NCBI GenBank assembly: GCA_002353295.1
Contig: DEJG01000008.1
Coordinates: 124,001-188,000 of the forward strand
Direction: 5' to 3'
Source: Prevotella sp. UBA2754
Lineage (GTDB): Bacteria > Bacteroidota > Bacteroidia > Bacteroidales > Bacteroidaceae
DNA length: 64,000 nucleotides
Positions 41,923 through 51,291 of this stretch are shown one piece after another; the stretch's first letter is position 1; every line of letters begins with the position of its first letter. The notes below the pieces were generated by a model. The model did no database searches and was not told where the DNA came from. It was given only the letters and a program-made list of their open reading frames with translations. The position numbers and the translations under genes are program-made.

Positions 41923-43014
41923 ATGGCGAATACATCAGAAAATGCGAACTTGTGTGGTCTGGATCGTAAAGATTTTCAGGCCACTGTAAATGGTAAGAAA
42001 ACAGATTTATACATCCTGCGCAACCGCAAAGGTTACGAAGTTGCTATCTCAAATTATGGTGGTGCCATTTGTGCCATCATGGTTCCAGACAAGGATGGAA
42101 AAGTAGCTAATGTCATTCAGGGCCATGCGAGCATCAAACAGCTCACCAGTGGTGAGGAGCCTTACCTCTCGACTCTTATCGGCCGCTGGGGCAACCGTAT
42201 CTGCAAAGGTCAATTCACGCTGAACGGCAAAGAATACCAACTGGCACTTAACGACGGTCCTAACCACTTGCATGGTGGTAGTGTAGGTTTTAATGCCAAG
42301 GTTTGGGATGCACGTCAGATGGGGCCCCGTTCACTGGCCCTGCATCGTGTTTCATCTTACGGTGAGGAAGGTTTCACTGGCGAATTGGATGTTACCGTAG
42401 AATTTACTTTCAGCGACAACAACGAACTGATTATCGAATATCTGGCTACTACCAACAAGAAGACGATTGTCAATCTGACTCATCATGCCTTCTTCAGTCT
42501 GGCAGGCACTGCCGACCCCACCCCAACCATTGAAGACCAGATTTGCGAAATCAATGCAGATTTCTATCTGCCAACCGACGCAACGGCAATCCCAACGGGT
42601 GAGATTCTGAAGGTGGAAGGCACTCCCTTCGACTTCCGTACACCTAAGACCTTTGGCAAGGACATCAATGCCGACGACCAACAGATCAAGTTCGGTAAGG
42701 GTTACGACCACAACTACGTGCTCAACAAACAGGAAGAGGGCGAGCTGAGCTTTGCAGCCCGTATCACCGAACCTAAGAGTGGACGCACTTTAGAGTGCTA
42801 CACAACAGAGCCAGGAATGCAACTCTATACAGCCAACTATGCCAGCGGCTATAAGGGTGCCAACGGAGCAACGTTCCCATACCGCTCAGCAGTATGTCTG
42901 GAGGCTCAACACTTCCCCGACACACCAAACCGTCCTTACTTCCCCAGCGTCATTCTGAACCCAGGTGAGCGCTATAAGCAGAAGACTGTTTACAAGTTTG
43001 GGGTCATTGAATAA
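41923..43014 (+). CDS. galM: Aldose 1-epimerase (galactose mutarotase), cytoplasmic
   Basis: 363 residues without signal peptide. It interconverts alpha and beta anomers of galactose so that galactokinase gets its substrate. Landmarks: LIGRWGNRICKGQFTL, NDGPNHLHGGSVGFNAKVWD with the catalytic His, NLTHHAFFSLAG, GYDHNYVL, and the C-terminal CLEAQHFPDTPN. First gene of galM-MFS-galK. The -7 element is the near match TTACTTTG at 41882. Confidence 0.95.
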   Translation: MANTSENANLCGLDRKDFQATVNGKKTDLYILRNRKGYEVAISNYGGAICAIMVPDKDGKVANVIQGHASIKQLTSGEEPYLSTLIGRWGNRICKGQFTLNGKEYQLALNDGPNHLHGGSVGFNAKVWDARQMGPRSLALHRVSSYGEEGFTGELDVTVEFTFSDNNELIIEYLATTNKKTIVNLTHHAFFSLAGTADPTPTIEDQICEINADFYLPTDATAIPTGEILKVEGTPFDFRTPKTFGKDINADDQQIKFGKGYDHNYVLNKQEEGELSFAARITEPKSGRTLECYTTEPGMQLYTANYASGYKGANGATFPYRSAVCLEAQHFPDTPNRPYFPSVILNPGERYKQKTVYKFGVIE

Positions 43015-43037
43015 GCAACTAAAAACATACTGCAGCA

Positions 43038-44363
43038 ATGACGAGTAATCAAAAACAGAATGGTAGCATTATCGCCATTATAACGATGATGTTCCTGTAT
43101 GCCATGATTTCGTTTGTAACGAATCTTGGTGCACCCATTGGTGTCATCTGGAAAAACCAACCCGAAATAGGCGGTTCTAACGTGTTGGGCATCTTGGGTA
43201 ACTTCATGAACTTCTTTGCTTACCTGTTCATGGGCATTCCCGCAGGTAAGATGTTGACTAAGGTGGGATATAAACGCACTGCCCTGATTGGTATTGCCGT
43301 AGGTTTCATTGGCGTGCTGATACAGTTCCTGTCAGGATTTTCCGGTGGTATTCCTGGCTTCTGCATCTATCTGTTTGGAGCCTTTATCAGCGGTTTCTCC
43401 GTGTGCATCCTGAATACAGTGGTTAACCCCATGCTGAACTTGTTGGGCGGAGGTGGTAACCGAGGCAACCAGTTGAACCTGATTGGAGGAACATTGAATT
43501 CGCTGTCAGGAACAATGACCCCCATGTTGGTGGGTGCATTGATTGGTACAGTAACTGCATCCACACAAATGGCTGACGTCAATCTGGTGATGTATATTGC
43601 TATGACTGTATTCGCAGGAGCCTTCATAGCTCTGCTGTTCATCCCGATTCAAGACCCAGAAATGGGTAAGGTAACAGCCGAGACCAAGTTTGAGCATTCA
43701 CCTTGGTCGTTCCGCCACTGTCTGTTGGGTGTGATTGCCATCTTTGTCTATGTAGGTGTCGAAGTGGGTATTCCTGGCGGTCTGAACTTCTACTTGTCTG
43801 ACACATCGGCTAATGGTGCCTGGGTGAATCCAGATGCTGTGCTGAACGCAGCCACTATCGGTGGTGCCGTTGCTGCCATGTACTGGTTGCTGATGCTTGT
43901 AGGACGTATGATAGCCAGTGCAATCGGCGGAAAGGTTTCTTCACGCCAGATGATGCTCTGCACCACATTTATTGGCATGATTCTTATCCTTGCAGCCATT
44001 TTGACTCCTAAGAGCGTAACTGCTACCATGCCACTGGTCAAGATACTGGAAGGCAGCGTCGAAATGACCACTGTCCCTATGAGTGCCCTTTTACTTGTCA
44101 TCTGCGGACTCTGTACGTCGGTGATGTGGGCATCGATCTTCAACCTTGCCACTGAGGGCTTGGGTAAATATACTGCACAGGCTTCTGGTATCTTTATGAT
44201 GATGGTTGTCGGTGGTGGCGTATTGCCAGTCGTTCAAAATTTCTTTGCCGACATCATGGGCTATATGCCAAGTTATTTCGTGTATTTCGTGGGCATGGCA
44301 TATATGTTCTATTATGCTTTAATCGGATGCAAGAACGTGAACAAGGATATTCCTGTAGATTAA
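43038..44363 (+). CDS. MFS sugar permease (FHS glucose/galactose/fucose type)
   Basis: 441 residues, about 12 membrane helices. The N-terminal half (FLYAMISFVTNLGAPIGVIW, LFMGIPAGKMLTKVGYKRTAL) and the loop GGGGNRGNQLNLIGGTLNSL fit the fucose/galactose H+ symporter group. Placed between galM and galK with gaps of 23 and 27 nt, galactose is the likely substrate (inference). Confidence 0.85.
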   Translation: MTSNQKQNGSIIAIITMMFLYAMISFVTNLGAPIGVIWKNQPEIGGSNVLGILGNFMNFFAYLFMGIPAGKMLTKVGYKRTALIGIAVGFIGVLIQFLSGFSGGIPGFCIYLFGAFISGFSVCILNTVVNPMLNLLGGGGNRGNQLNLIGGTLNSLSGTMTPMLVGALIGTVTASTQMADVNLVMYIAMTVFAGAFIALLFIPIQDPEMGKVTAETKFEHSPWSFRHCLLGVIAIFVYVGVEVGIPGGLNFYLSDTSANGAWVNPDAVLNAATIGGAVAAMYWLLMLVGRMIASAIGGKVSSRQMMLCTTFIGMILILAAILTPKSVTATMPLVKILEGSVEMTTVPMSALLLVICGLCTSVMWASIFNLATEGLGKYTAQASGIFMMMVVGGGVLPVVQNFFADIMGYMPSYFVYFVGMAYMFYYALIGCKNVNKDIPVD

Positions 44364-44390
44364 TAAAAAAAAACTAATAGTAAGATAACT

Positions 44391-45551
44391 ATGGATATTG
44401 AATATGTAAGAAGTCGCTTTATTAAGCACTTTGATGGAAAGACGGGTCATGTGTATGCCTCTCCTGGTCGTATTAATTTAATCGGTGAGCATACAGACTA
44501 TAATGGGGGGTTTGTATTCCCAGGCGCCGTCGATAAAGGTATTGTAGCAGAAATACGTGATAATGGCACAGAGGATACAGTGATGGCTTATGCCATTGAC
44601 CGTAAGGATCGTGTAGATTTTAAGCTTTCTGATCCGCAAGGTCCGAAGACACACTGGGCTCGCTATGTATATGGTATTTCTTTGGAACTGAGAAAATTAG
44701 GCGTTCCCATCAAAGGTTTTAATATCGCATTTGCTGGCGACGTACCTTTGGGAGCAGGCATGTCTTCTTCAGCAGCAATGACCAGTTGTTTCGGCTATGG
44801 TCTGAACGATATATTCGGAGGTAACGCCTCGCAGTGGGACATTGTGTTAGCTGGTCAGGCAACAGAACATAAATATATTGGTGTGAATTGTGGCATCATG
44901 GACGAATTTGCATCCGTCTTTGGTAAGTCAGGTTGCCTAATGCGTCTTGATTGCCGTTCTCGTGAATTTGAGTATTTCCCATTCAAGCCAGATGGCTATC
45001 GACTGGTATTACTGAACAGCGTTGTGGAACACCAACTAAGTGGTTCGCCATACAACGATCGACGCAACTCCTGTGAGAACGTGGTGAAGCATATCGCAGC
45101 AAAACATCCCGACCAGCAGATAGAGACTCTGCGTGATTGCACGTGGGAACAACTTGACGAAGTTCGCGCAGAAGTAGGTGAAGAAGACTACAAGCGTGCA
45201 AAGTATGTGCTTGGTGAAAAAGACCGTGTACTCGCAGTCTGTGATGCCCTGAATGAAGGCGACTATGAAAAAGTGGGTGAAATGATGTATAAGACTCATG
45301 AAGGACTTTCCAAAGAATATGAAGTGTCCTGCGAAGAACTTGACTTCCTAAACGATATCGCCAAGGAAAACGGTGTCACAGGTTCTCGTATCATGGGTGG
45401 TGGTTTTGGTGGTTGCACGATCAACCTCGTTCGCAATGACCTTTACAATAAATTCATTGCAGATGCCAAGAAGCGTTTCAACGAAAAATACGGCCACGAG
45501 CCTATCGTCATTGACGTTGTCATTGGTGATGGTTCACGTAAACTTTGCTGA
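44391..45551 (+). CDS. galK: Galactokinase
   Basis: 386-residue GHMP kinase that phosphorylates alpha-D-galactose at C1. Galactokinase signature GRINLIGEHTDYNGGFVFP (about 26-44), the ATP loop PLGAGMSSSAAM (about 119-130), CGIMDEFASVFG with the catalytic Asp, and the C-terminal GGGFGGCTINLV are all present. Last gene of the operon, closed by a good terminator. No galT or galE is present in the window. Confidence 0.98.
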   Translation: MDIEYVRSRFIKHFDGKTGHVYASPGRINLIGEHTDYNGGFVFPGAVDKGIVAEIRDNGTEDTVMAYAIDRKDRVDFKLSDPQGPKTHWARYVYGISLELRKLGVPIKGFNIAFAGDVPLGAGMSSSAAMTSCFGYGLNDIFGGNASQWDIVLAGQATEHKYIGVNCGIMDEFASVFGKSGCLMRLDCRSREFEYFPFKPDGYRLVLLNSVVEHQLSGSPYNDRRNSCENVVKHIAAKHPDQQIETLRDCTWEQLDEVRAEVGEEDYKRAKYVLGEKDRVLAVCDALNEGDYEKVGEMMYKTHEGLSKEYEVSCEELDFLNDIAKENGVTGSRIMGGGFGGCTINLVRNDLYNKFIADAKKRFNEKYGHEPIVIDVVIGDGSRKLC

Positions 45552-45575
45552 TTATTATGATCTAATTTAATTTAT

Positions 45576-45612
45576 GAGACGTTTCCTTTTCAACAAAGGG
45601 AACGTCTCTTTA
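45576..45612 (+). terminator. Terminator of the galactose operon
   Basis: 14-bp stem with one G-U pair: 45576-45589 with 45595-45608, 5-nt loop, followed by TTTAAAAT. Confidence 0.85.
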
Positions 45613-45624
45613 AAATAATCAAAT

Positions 45625-46845
45625 ATGAAAAATCAACCACTCATCAGCGTTATTGTACCAGTATATGGAATAGAACGATACATCGGTATTTGTATCGAAA
45701 GTATTATTAATCAAACATATCGAAATCTGGAAATTATCCTGGTTGACGACGGATCGCCCGACATGAGTCCTCGGATTTGCGACCTTTATGCATCGAAGGA
45801 CCCGAGAATAAAAGTAATTCATAAAGAAAACGGCGGTTTGGTCTCAGCCCGGAAAGCAGGTATTCAAGTAGCTCAAGGAGAATATGTAGGATATGTGGAC
45901 GGTGACGATTGGATAGGTCCTGGTTTTTATCAAGCTCTTGCCAACGCCATCATTGCTCAAAATGCAGATGTCGTCGTAGCAGGATTCAGTCACGATTTAT
46001 ATAACAGCTCTGAGCCCGTTCTGAATGCGATGCCAGTAGGCGTCTATGAAGGGAATGCCCTTCAGAAATTCTTCCGACATTTCATGTCGTATGACCATTT
46101 CTTCAGATATGGTGTAACGACATATTTATGGAATAAGCTGTTCAGAAGAGAATTAGTTAGAGACTATCAGTTAGCAGCACCGAACAGTATCAATATCTTG
46201 GAAGATGCGGCTGTGGTTTATCCTGCCATGCTAAAAGCCAAGAAGATTGTCATCACTGACAATTGCGCTTATCATTATCGCCAGCGCGACGACTCCATGC
46301 TGAAAACGGTTCCAAATATCAAAGTGGAGGCAGAGCGCTTGAAAACAGCCAACCATTTCATGTTGGATTCCTTTAAGGACTATCCTGAAGAATACCATTT
46401 AAAGCAACAGTTAGACGACGTTATGTTGGCTGTATTTATCATCCGTTGTGGTGGTATCACACAGATTACCAACGAGCAAGTCCTGAACACTATCTTCAAT
46501 CAGGATATAGAAAATAAAAAGGTGATCATCTACGGCGCAGGTTCCTTTGGTCAACAGATGTACAATCGATTAGCTGCAACCAACAAAATAAAAATTAATG
46601 GATGGGTTGACCCTTTCTATTGGGCTTACAGAAGATGTGGGCTGGACGTTGATCCCGTATTTTCTATTGCAAGTCTTGATTATGACTATATTCTTTTAGC
46701 AGGCTTAGATGACGGTTTTAAGACTAAGGTTTCATCAATATTCACTGATTTGGGCGTCAGTTCCTCAAAAATTCTTAAGGTAGAAATGGACGAGGACACC
46801 CGATTAAAAATGCTGTTACAATATTTACAATATAAAAAAAATTAA
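45625..46845 (+). CDS. GT2 glycosyltransferase with C-terminal Rossmann-like domain
   Basis: 406 residues. GT-A domain (about 8-215): ISVIVPVYGIERYIGICIES, IILVDDGSPDMSPRICD, YVDGDDWIGPGFY (DXD-type motif), then NILEDAAVVYPAML. After a helical linker a second domain begins near residue 298 with VIIYGAGSFGQQMYNRL, a glycine-rich nucleotide-binding fold like those of sugar-modifying or PglD-type domains. The fusion suggests a capsule or LPS sugar transfer step. It stands alone between the gal and ara operons; I see no clear promoter, so read-through from galK is possible. Confidence 0.85.
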   Translation: MKNQPLISVIVPVYGIERYIGICIESIINQTYRNLEIILVDDGSPDMSPRICDLYASKDPRIKVIHKENGGLVSARKAGIQVAQGEYVGYVDGDDWIGPGFYQALANAIIAQNADVVVAGFSHDLYNSSEPVLNAMPVGVYEGNALQKFFRHFMSYDHFFRYGVTTYLWNKLFRRELVRDYQLAAPNSINILEDAAVVYPAMLKAKKIVITDNCAYHYRQRDDSMLKTVPNIKVEAERLKTANHFMLDSFKDYPEEYHLKQQLDDVMLAVFIIRCGGITQITNEQVLNTIFNQDIENKKVIIYGAGSFGQQMYNRLAATNKIKINGWVDPFYWAYRRCGLDVDPVFSIASLDYDYILLAGLDDGFKTKVSSIFTDLGVSSSKILKVEMDEDTRLKMLLQYLQYKKN

Positions 46846-46892
46846 CCCCGAAACAGCCTTCTATTTCCCTAATAAAGGTTAAACATTTAGCA

Positions 46893-46915
46893 TAAAGTGT
46901 TATTTCTACACTTTA
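46893..46915. promoter_or_regulatory. Candidate AraR operator
   Basis: TAAAGTGT (46893-46900) and ACACTTTA (46908-46915) form a perfect 8-bp inverted repeat with a 7-nt spacer. It lies 15 nt before the weak -33 (TTG, 46931-46933) and 37 nt before the -7-like TATATTTA (46953-46960) of the arabinose operon. Confidence 0.6.
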
Positions 46916-46930
46916 AACATTCTTTTTCTA

Positions 46931-46960
46931 TTGTCATATCAAAAAATAATTGTATATTTA
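46931..46960 (+). promoter_or_regulatory. Weak promoter of the arabinose operon
   Basis: TTG (46931-46933), 19 bp, TATATTTA (46953-46960; one mismatch to TAnnTTTG). A weak core promoter next to a palindrome suggests regulated expression. Leader of about 40 nt to ATG 47004. Confidence 0.5.
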
Positions 46961-47003
46961 CACCCAAAATCTAGAATATAATTATTATAACTTAAAATTT
47001 CTA

Positions 47004-48185
47004 ATGATGAAACACCTAAAGAAAGTTTTTATGGGATGTGGTATTACATTAGCCATATTCTCAGCTTGTACCTCTGGCGAACAAGCACAACTAACAGTTT
47101 CTGGTCTTGACCCTGCCAAGTTTGACACTATCATTAATGAAAAACCAGTTAAGTTGTACACACTGAAAAACGCGAATGGAATGGAAGTATGTATCACGAA
47201 CTATGGTGGACGTATTGTCAGTTTGGTAGTTCCAGACAGAAATGGCAATCCAACAGACGTAGTATTAGGATTCGATAACATTGCCCAGTACGCTGATACG
47301 CTGAACTCTCCTTCTGATTATGGTTCTTCTGTAGGGCGATATGCAAATCGCATTAAAGAGGGTAAGTTTACCCTGAACGATTCTACATACCAGCTGAAAA
47401 AAAACGATGGACCTAACTGTTTGCATGGAGGAGGCAACACTGGATGGATGCATAAGGTTTATGAAGCAGAACAGATTGGTGACTCTATCCTTAAACTTAC
47501 AATTGTTGCAGAGGATGGTGAGAATGGTTTTCCTGGCAAGGTAACAGCCGTAACCACTTACAAATTAACAAATAACAATTGTTTAGATATGGTATGGGAA
47601 GCTGAGACCGACAAACCCACAATTATTAATCAGACTAATCACAACTACTATAACTTGAGTGGAGACTTTACTCAGGCTGCTTACGATCAGGTGCTCTATG
47701 TGAATGCTGACAAATTCACTCCAAGTGACAAACTCTATATACCCACAGGTGAGATAAAACCTGTAGAAGGAACACCCATGGACTTCCGCAAGCCACATGC
47801 TGTAGGCGACAGTATCCAATCAAGTTTCGACCAAATTCAAAACGCTACAGGTTACGATCATAACTTCTGCCTAAATACTTATAAGGATGGTAAGGGGGAT
47901 GACACACAAGTATGTGCAAGTCTCTATTCTCCCAAGACCGGTATTTTCATGGAAATGTATACGAATGAACCTGGTGTACAGGTATACTCAGGTAACTTCC
48001 AAGGTGTTGGCGCCGATGCCAAAATCATCAGAAAACATGGTATCAAATATCCTAAACATGTCAGTGTTTGTCTGGAGAGCCAGAAGTATCCTGACAGTCC
48101 TAACCATATGGATTGGATGCAGCCTGTTCTGAATCCTGGCGAAAAATATTATAGTCATGCAGCTTACAAGTTTTCAATAAAATAA
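47004..48185 (+). CDS. Aldose 1-epimerase, predicted lipoprotein, arabinose operon
   Basis: 393 residues from ATG 47004 (ATG 47007 equally good). The signal peptide ends in a lipobox, LAIFSACTS, so it is probably anchored on the periplasmic side of a membrane. Epimerase motifs: SVGRYANRIKEGKFTL, NDGPNCLHGGGNTGWMHKV (catalytic His), NQTNHNYYNLSG, GYDHNFCL, CLESQKYPDSPNH. It would equilibrate arabinose or another aldose before uptake by the symporter 14 nt downstream. It differs from the cytoplasmic GalM at 41923. Confidence 0.9.
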   Translation: MMKHLKKVFMGCGITLAIFSACTSGEQAQLTVSGLDPAKFDTIINEKPVKLYTLKNANGMEVCITNYGGRIVSLVVPDRNGNPTDVVLGFDNIAQYADTLNSPSDYGSSVGRYANRIKEGKFTLNDSTYQLKKNDGPNCLHGGGNTGWMHKVYEAEQIGDSILKLTIVAEDGENGFPGKVTAVTTYKLTNNNCLDMVWEAETDKPTIINQTNHNYYNLSGDFTQAAYDQVLYVNADKFTPSDKLYIPTGEIKPVEGTPMDFRKPHAVGDSIQSSFDQIQNATGYDHNFCLNTYKDGKGDDTQVCASLYSPKTGIFMEMYTNEPGVQVYSGNFQGVGADAKIIRKHGIKYPKHVSVCLESQKYPDSPNHMDWMQPVLNPGEKYYSHAAYKFSIK

Positions 48186-48199
48186 TAAAATAAAACATT

Positions 48200-49879
48200 A
48201 TGGAATTATTAGACTGGATTGTCATTGGCGCATTTTGCCTCGCGCTGATTGGCATTGTAGTATGGGTTGTTTCACAGAAGAACAACAACTCGGCAGACTA
48301 TTTCTTAGGTGGTAAGGATGCCACATGGATAGCCATCGGTGCTAGTATCTTTGCTTCTAACATTGGATCAGAACACTTGATCGGCCTTGCAGGTGCTGGC
48401 GCTTCATCTGGTATGGCTATGGCTCACTGGGAAATTCAGGGATGGATGATTCTGATTCTTGGTTGGGTATTTGTTCCTTTCTATACCCGTTCGATGGTTT
48501 ATACTATGCCAGAATTTCTTGAGCGTAGATTTAATAAGGAGAGCCGAACCATTTTGTCGGTTATCTCATTAATTTCCTACGTACTAACAAAGGTTGCTGT
48601 GACAGTTTATGCAGGTGGCCTAGTATTTCAGCAGGTGTTCGGTATCAAAGAGCTATGGGGTATCGATTTCTTCTGGATTGCTGCCATCGGACTTGTTGCT
48701 ATTACTGCTCTTTACACCATTTTGGGAGGAATGAAATCTGTTCTGTACACTTCAGTGCTGCAAACCCCTATTCTTCTTCTCGGTTCACTCATTATTCTAG
48801 TTCTGGGCCTTCGCGCTCTCGGTGGATGGGATGAGATGATGTCTATCTGTTCTATTCAGACTGTCAATGAATATGGCGACCACATGACAAATTTGATGCG
48901 TGACCTGCGCGATCCACAGTATCCATGGCTGGGAGCCTTGGTTGGATCTGCAGTCATTGGTTTCTGGTACTGGTGTACTGATCAGTTTATCGTACAACGC
49001 GTCCTATCAGGTAAAGATGAGAAAGAGAGCCGCCGAGGTACTATTTTCGGAGCATATCTAAAATTGACACCCGTATTTCTTTTCCTCATACCTGGTATGA
49101 TTGCCTATGCTATGAGCACAAAAGGGATTACACTTCCCAATGGAGAGGTATTTGTTCTTTCGACCCCAGATGCAGCATTCCCAACTCTTGTGGCAAAAAT
49201 TCTGCCTGCAGGTATGAAAGGTTTGGTTGTCTGCGGTATTCTAGCTGCTCTGATGTCGTCGCTCGCTTCTTTGTTTAACTCTTCAGCCATGCTTTTCACC
49301 ATTGATTTCTGGAAGCGACTGAAACCTGCCACTCCAGAAAAAGATCTTGTGCGCATAGGCCAGATGGCAACTGTTGTCATTGTAATTCTTGGCATTCTTT
49401 GGATTCCTATCATGCGCTCTGTAGGTGATGTGCTTTACAATTATCTTCAGGACGTACAGTCTGTACTGGCTCCCGGTATTGCATCAGCATTCCTGCTGGG
49501 TATCTGCTGGAAACGCGCTTCTGCCAAAGGTGGTATGTGGGGTCTGTTATCTGGTATTATTATTGGTATGACACGTTTGGGAGCAAAGGTATACTACAGC
49601 AATGTGCCCGATGCAGCCAACTCATGGTTCAAAGCCGTGTTCTACGACTTCAATTGGCTCTATTTCTGCGGAGTCATGCTAGTGTTCTGCTGTCTGGTAG
49701 TCATTATCGTTTCGCTTTGCACAGAAGCTCCCGAAGAAAAGCAAATTCAAGGACTTGTCTTTGGTACATCTACCCCAGAGCAACGCGCTGCTACTCGTGC
49801 TAGTTGGAACAAATGGGATATTATTCACTCGATTATTATACTCTCTATCACTGTAGCTTTCTATATTTATTTCTGGTAA
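48200..49879 (+). CDS. Sodium/sugar symporter (SSS family), probable arabinose uptake
   Basis: 559 residues with about 14 membrane helices. SGLT-like motifs: NSADYFLGGKDATWIAIGAS, SNIGSEHLIGLAGAGASSG, MPEFLERRFNKESRTIL, and YWCTDQFIVQRVLSGKDEKE. The family uses the Na+ gradient to import sugars. Position between the mutarotase and the regulator/catabolic genes makes L-arabinose the likely substrate. Gap of three bases to araR. Confidence 0.92.
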   Translation: MELLDWIVIGAFCLALIGIVVWVVSQKNNNSADYFLGGKDATWIAIGASIFASNIGSEHLIGLAGAGASSGMAMAHWEIQGWMILILGWVFVPFYTRSMVYTMPEFLERRFNKESRTILSVISLISYVLTKVAVTVYAGGLVFQQVFGIKELWGIDFFWIAAIGLVAITALYTILGGMKSVLYTSVLQTPILLLGSLIILVLGLRALGGWDEMMSICSIQTVNEYGDHMTNLMRDLRDPQYPWLGALVGSAVIGFWYWCTDQFIVQRVLSGKDEKESRRGTIFGAYLKLTPVFLFLIPGMIAYAMSTKGITLPNGEVFVLSTPDAAFPTLVAKILPAGMKGLVVCGILAALMSSLASLFNSSAMLFTIDFWKRLKPATPEKDLVRIGQMATVVIVILGILWIPIMRSVGDVLYNYLQDVQSVLAPGIASAFLLGICWKRASAKGGMWGLLSGIIIGMTRLGAKVYYSNVPDAANSWFKAVFYDFNWLYFCGVMLVFCCLVVIIVSLCTEAPEEKQIQGLVFGTSTPEQRAATRASWNKWDIIHSIIILSITVAFYIYFW

Positions 49880-49882
49880 AAA

Positions 49883-50560
49883 ATGACTTCGTTCTATTTT
49901 GAACATCAGAAAATCTTCCTATCTGTCGACTGTATCATCTTTGGTTTTGATGAGAATAAGTTGAAAGTTTTGATAGGTAAGCGACAAATGGACCCTGGTC
50001 GTGGCGAATGGAGTCTCTATGGAGGCTTCGTACGCACCGATGAGAGTGTAGATGATGCTGCCCTTCGTACGCTCTATGAATTGACGGGTATGAAAAATGT
50101 CTATATGCGTCAAGTCGGTGCTTTCGGCAGTGTTGACCGCGACCCTGGTGAACGTGTGGTCTCTATTGCATATTATGCCTTGATTAATGTAAAAGACTAC
50201 GATAGTCGCTTATTAGAAGAACATGGTGTAGAATGGGTTGATATCGAAGCGATACCACCACTCTATTCGGATCACCAAGAAATGGTCAACAAAGCTCGAA
50301 AAATGATGCGGGAAAAAATCAAGTCCAATCCTGTTGGATTCCGTCTACTACCCCAGTTGTTTACGCTCACTCAACTGCAACGCCTTTATGAAGCAGTAAA
50401 CGGAGAAGAACTTGATAAGCGCAATTTCCGTAAACGCGTTAAGGAGATGGACTTCATCGAGAAGACCAATCTCATTGATAAGATTAGTTCCAAACGAGGT
50501 GCTTATTTATATCGTTTTAACAATAAGGCATACAACGAAGATTCAAACTTTAAATTATAA
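49883..50560 (+). CDS. araR: Nudix-type transcriptional regulator of arabinose use (AraR)
   Basis: 225 residues. Residues 8-150 form a Nudix fold (LSVDCIIFGFDENKLKVLIG, GEWSLYGGFVRTDESVDDAA), but the Nudix box reads RTLYELTG where a hydrolase needs REUXEEXG, so catalysis is unlikely. The C-terminal 70 residues are a winged helix (LTQLQRLYEAVNG, DKRNFRKRVKEMDFI). This matches the Nudix-related repressor group, which includes AraR of Bacteroides thetaiotaomicron; there the ligand is L-arabinose. It probably binds the palindrome at 46893-46915 and controls its own operon. Confidence 0.85.
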   Translation: MTSFYFEHQKIFLSVDCIIFGFDENKLKVLIGKRQMDPGRGEWSLYGGFVRTDESVDDAALRTLYELTGMKNVYMRQVGAFGSVDRDPGERVVSIAYYALINVKDYDSRLLEEHGVEWVDIEAIPPLYSDHQEMVNKARKMMREKIKSNPVGFRLLPQLFTLTQLQRLYEAVNGEELDKRNFRKRVKEMDFIEKTNLIDKISSKRGAYLYRFNNKAYNEDSNFKL

Positions 50561-50564
50561 TATT

Positions 50565-51263
50565 ATGTTAGAAGAACTTAAAGAAAAAGTATTCCGTGCA
50601 AACCTCGATTTGGTGAAGCACAATCTTGTGATTTTCACGTGGGGTAATGTATCAGGTATCGACCGCGATAAAGGACTTGTGGTTATCAAACCTTCAGGTG
50701 TTGATTACGACGTTATGAAAGCATCTGATATGGTTGTTGTTGATTTGCAAACAGGCCAAGTAGTAGAAGGAGATTTAAATCCTTCTTCAGACACACCAAC
50801 TCATCTTGTATTGTATAGAGCTTTCCCTGAAATTGGCGGTGTTGTCCATACCCATTCTACTTATGCTACAGCATGGGCTCAGGCTGGTATGGATATCCCC
50901 AATATTGGAACAACTCATGCAGACTATTTCCACGATGAAATTCCCTGCACAGGTGATATGACTGAAGAACAAATGGCTGAATACGAATATAACACAGGTG
51001 TCGTCATTGTAAATCGAATCGAGAGTGGCAATATTAATCCAGTACATACCCCGGGGGTATTGGTTAAGAACCATGGCCCATTCTCTTGGGGCAAGGATCC
51101 TGATAACGCAGTCTATAATGCAGTAGTCATGGAGCAAGTAGCTAAGATGGCTTTCGTTAGCTTCTCTGTTAATCCTAATACTACTATGAATCCACTTCTC
51201 GTTGAGAAGCATTTTAGTCGTAAGCATGGGCCTAATGCTTATTATGGACAAAAGAAGAAGTAA
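50565..51263 (+). CDS. araD: L-ribulose-5-phosphate 4-epimerase AraD
   Basis: 232 residues from ATG 50565 (upstream frame overlaps araR and is rejected); E. coli AraD has 231. A zinc-dependent class II aldolase-type enzyme giving D-xylulose 5-phosphate. TWGNVSGIDRDKGLVVIKPS, the Zn ligands in VVHTHSTYATAWAQ, THADYFHDEIPCTG and VKNHGPFSWG are present. Last enzymatic step of the pathway, encoded before AraA and AraB. Confidence 0.97.
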   Translation: MLEELKEKVFRANLDLVKHNLVIFTWGNVSGIDRDKGLVVIKPSGVDYDVMKASDMVVVDLQTGQVVEGDLNPSSDTPTHLVLYRAFPEIGGVVHTHSTYATAWAQAGMDIPNIGTTHADYFHDEIPCTGDMTEEQMAEYEYNTGVVIVNRIESGNINPVHTPGVLVKNHGPFSWGKDPDNAVYNAVVMEQVAKMAFVSFSVNPNTTMNPLLVEKHFSRKHGPNAYYGQKKK

Positions 51264-51291
51264 CTTACATTAATTAATAAAAGCACAAATA

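Noticed and set aside
46950..47003. Upstream start of the lipoprotein mutarotase
   Set aside because: It would place about 18 extra residues before the signal peptide and begin inside the -7-like element; ATG 47004/47007 gives a proper lipobox signal.
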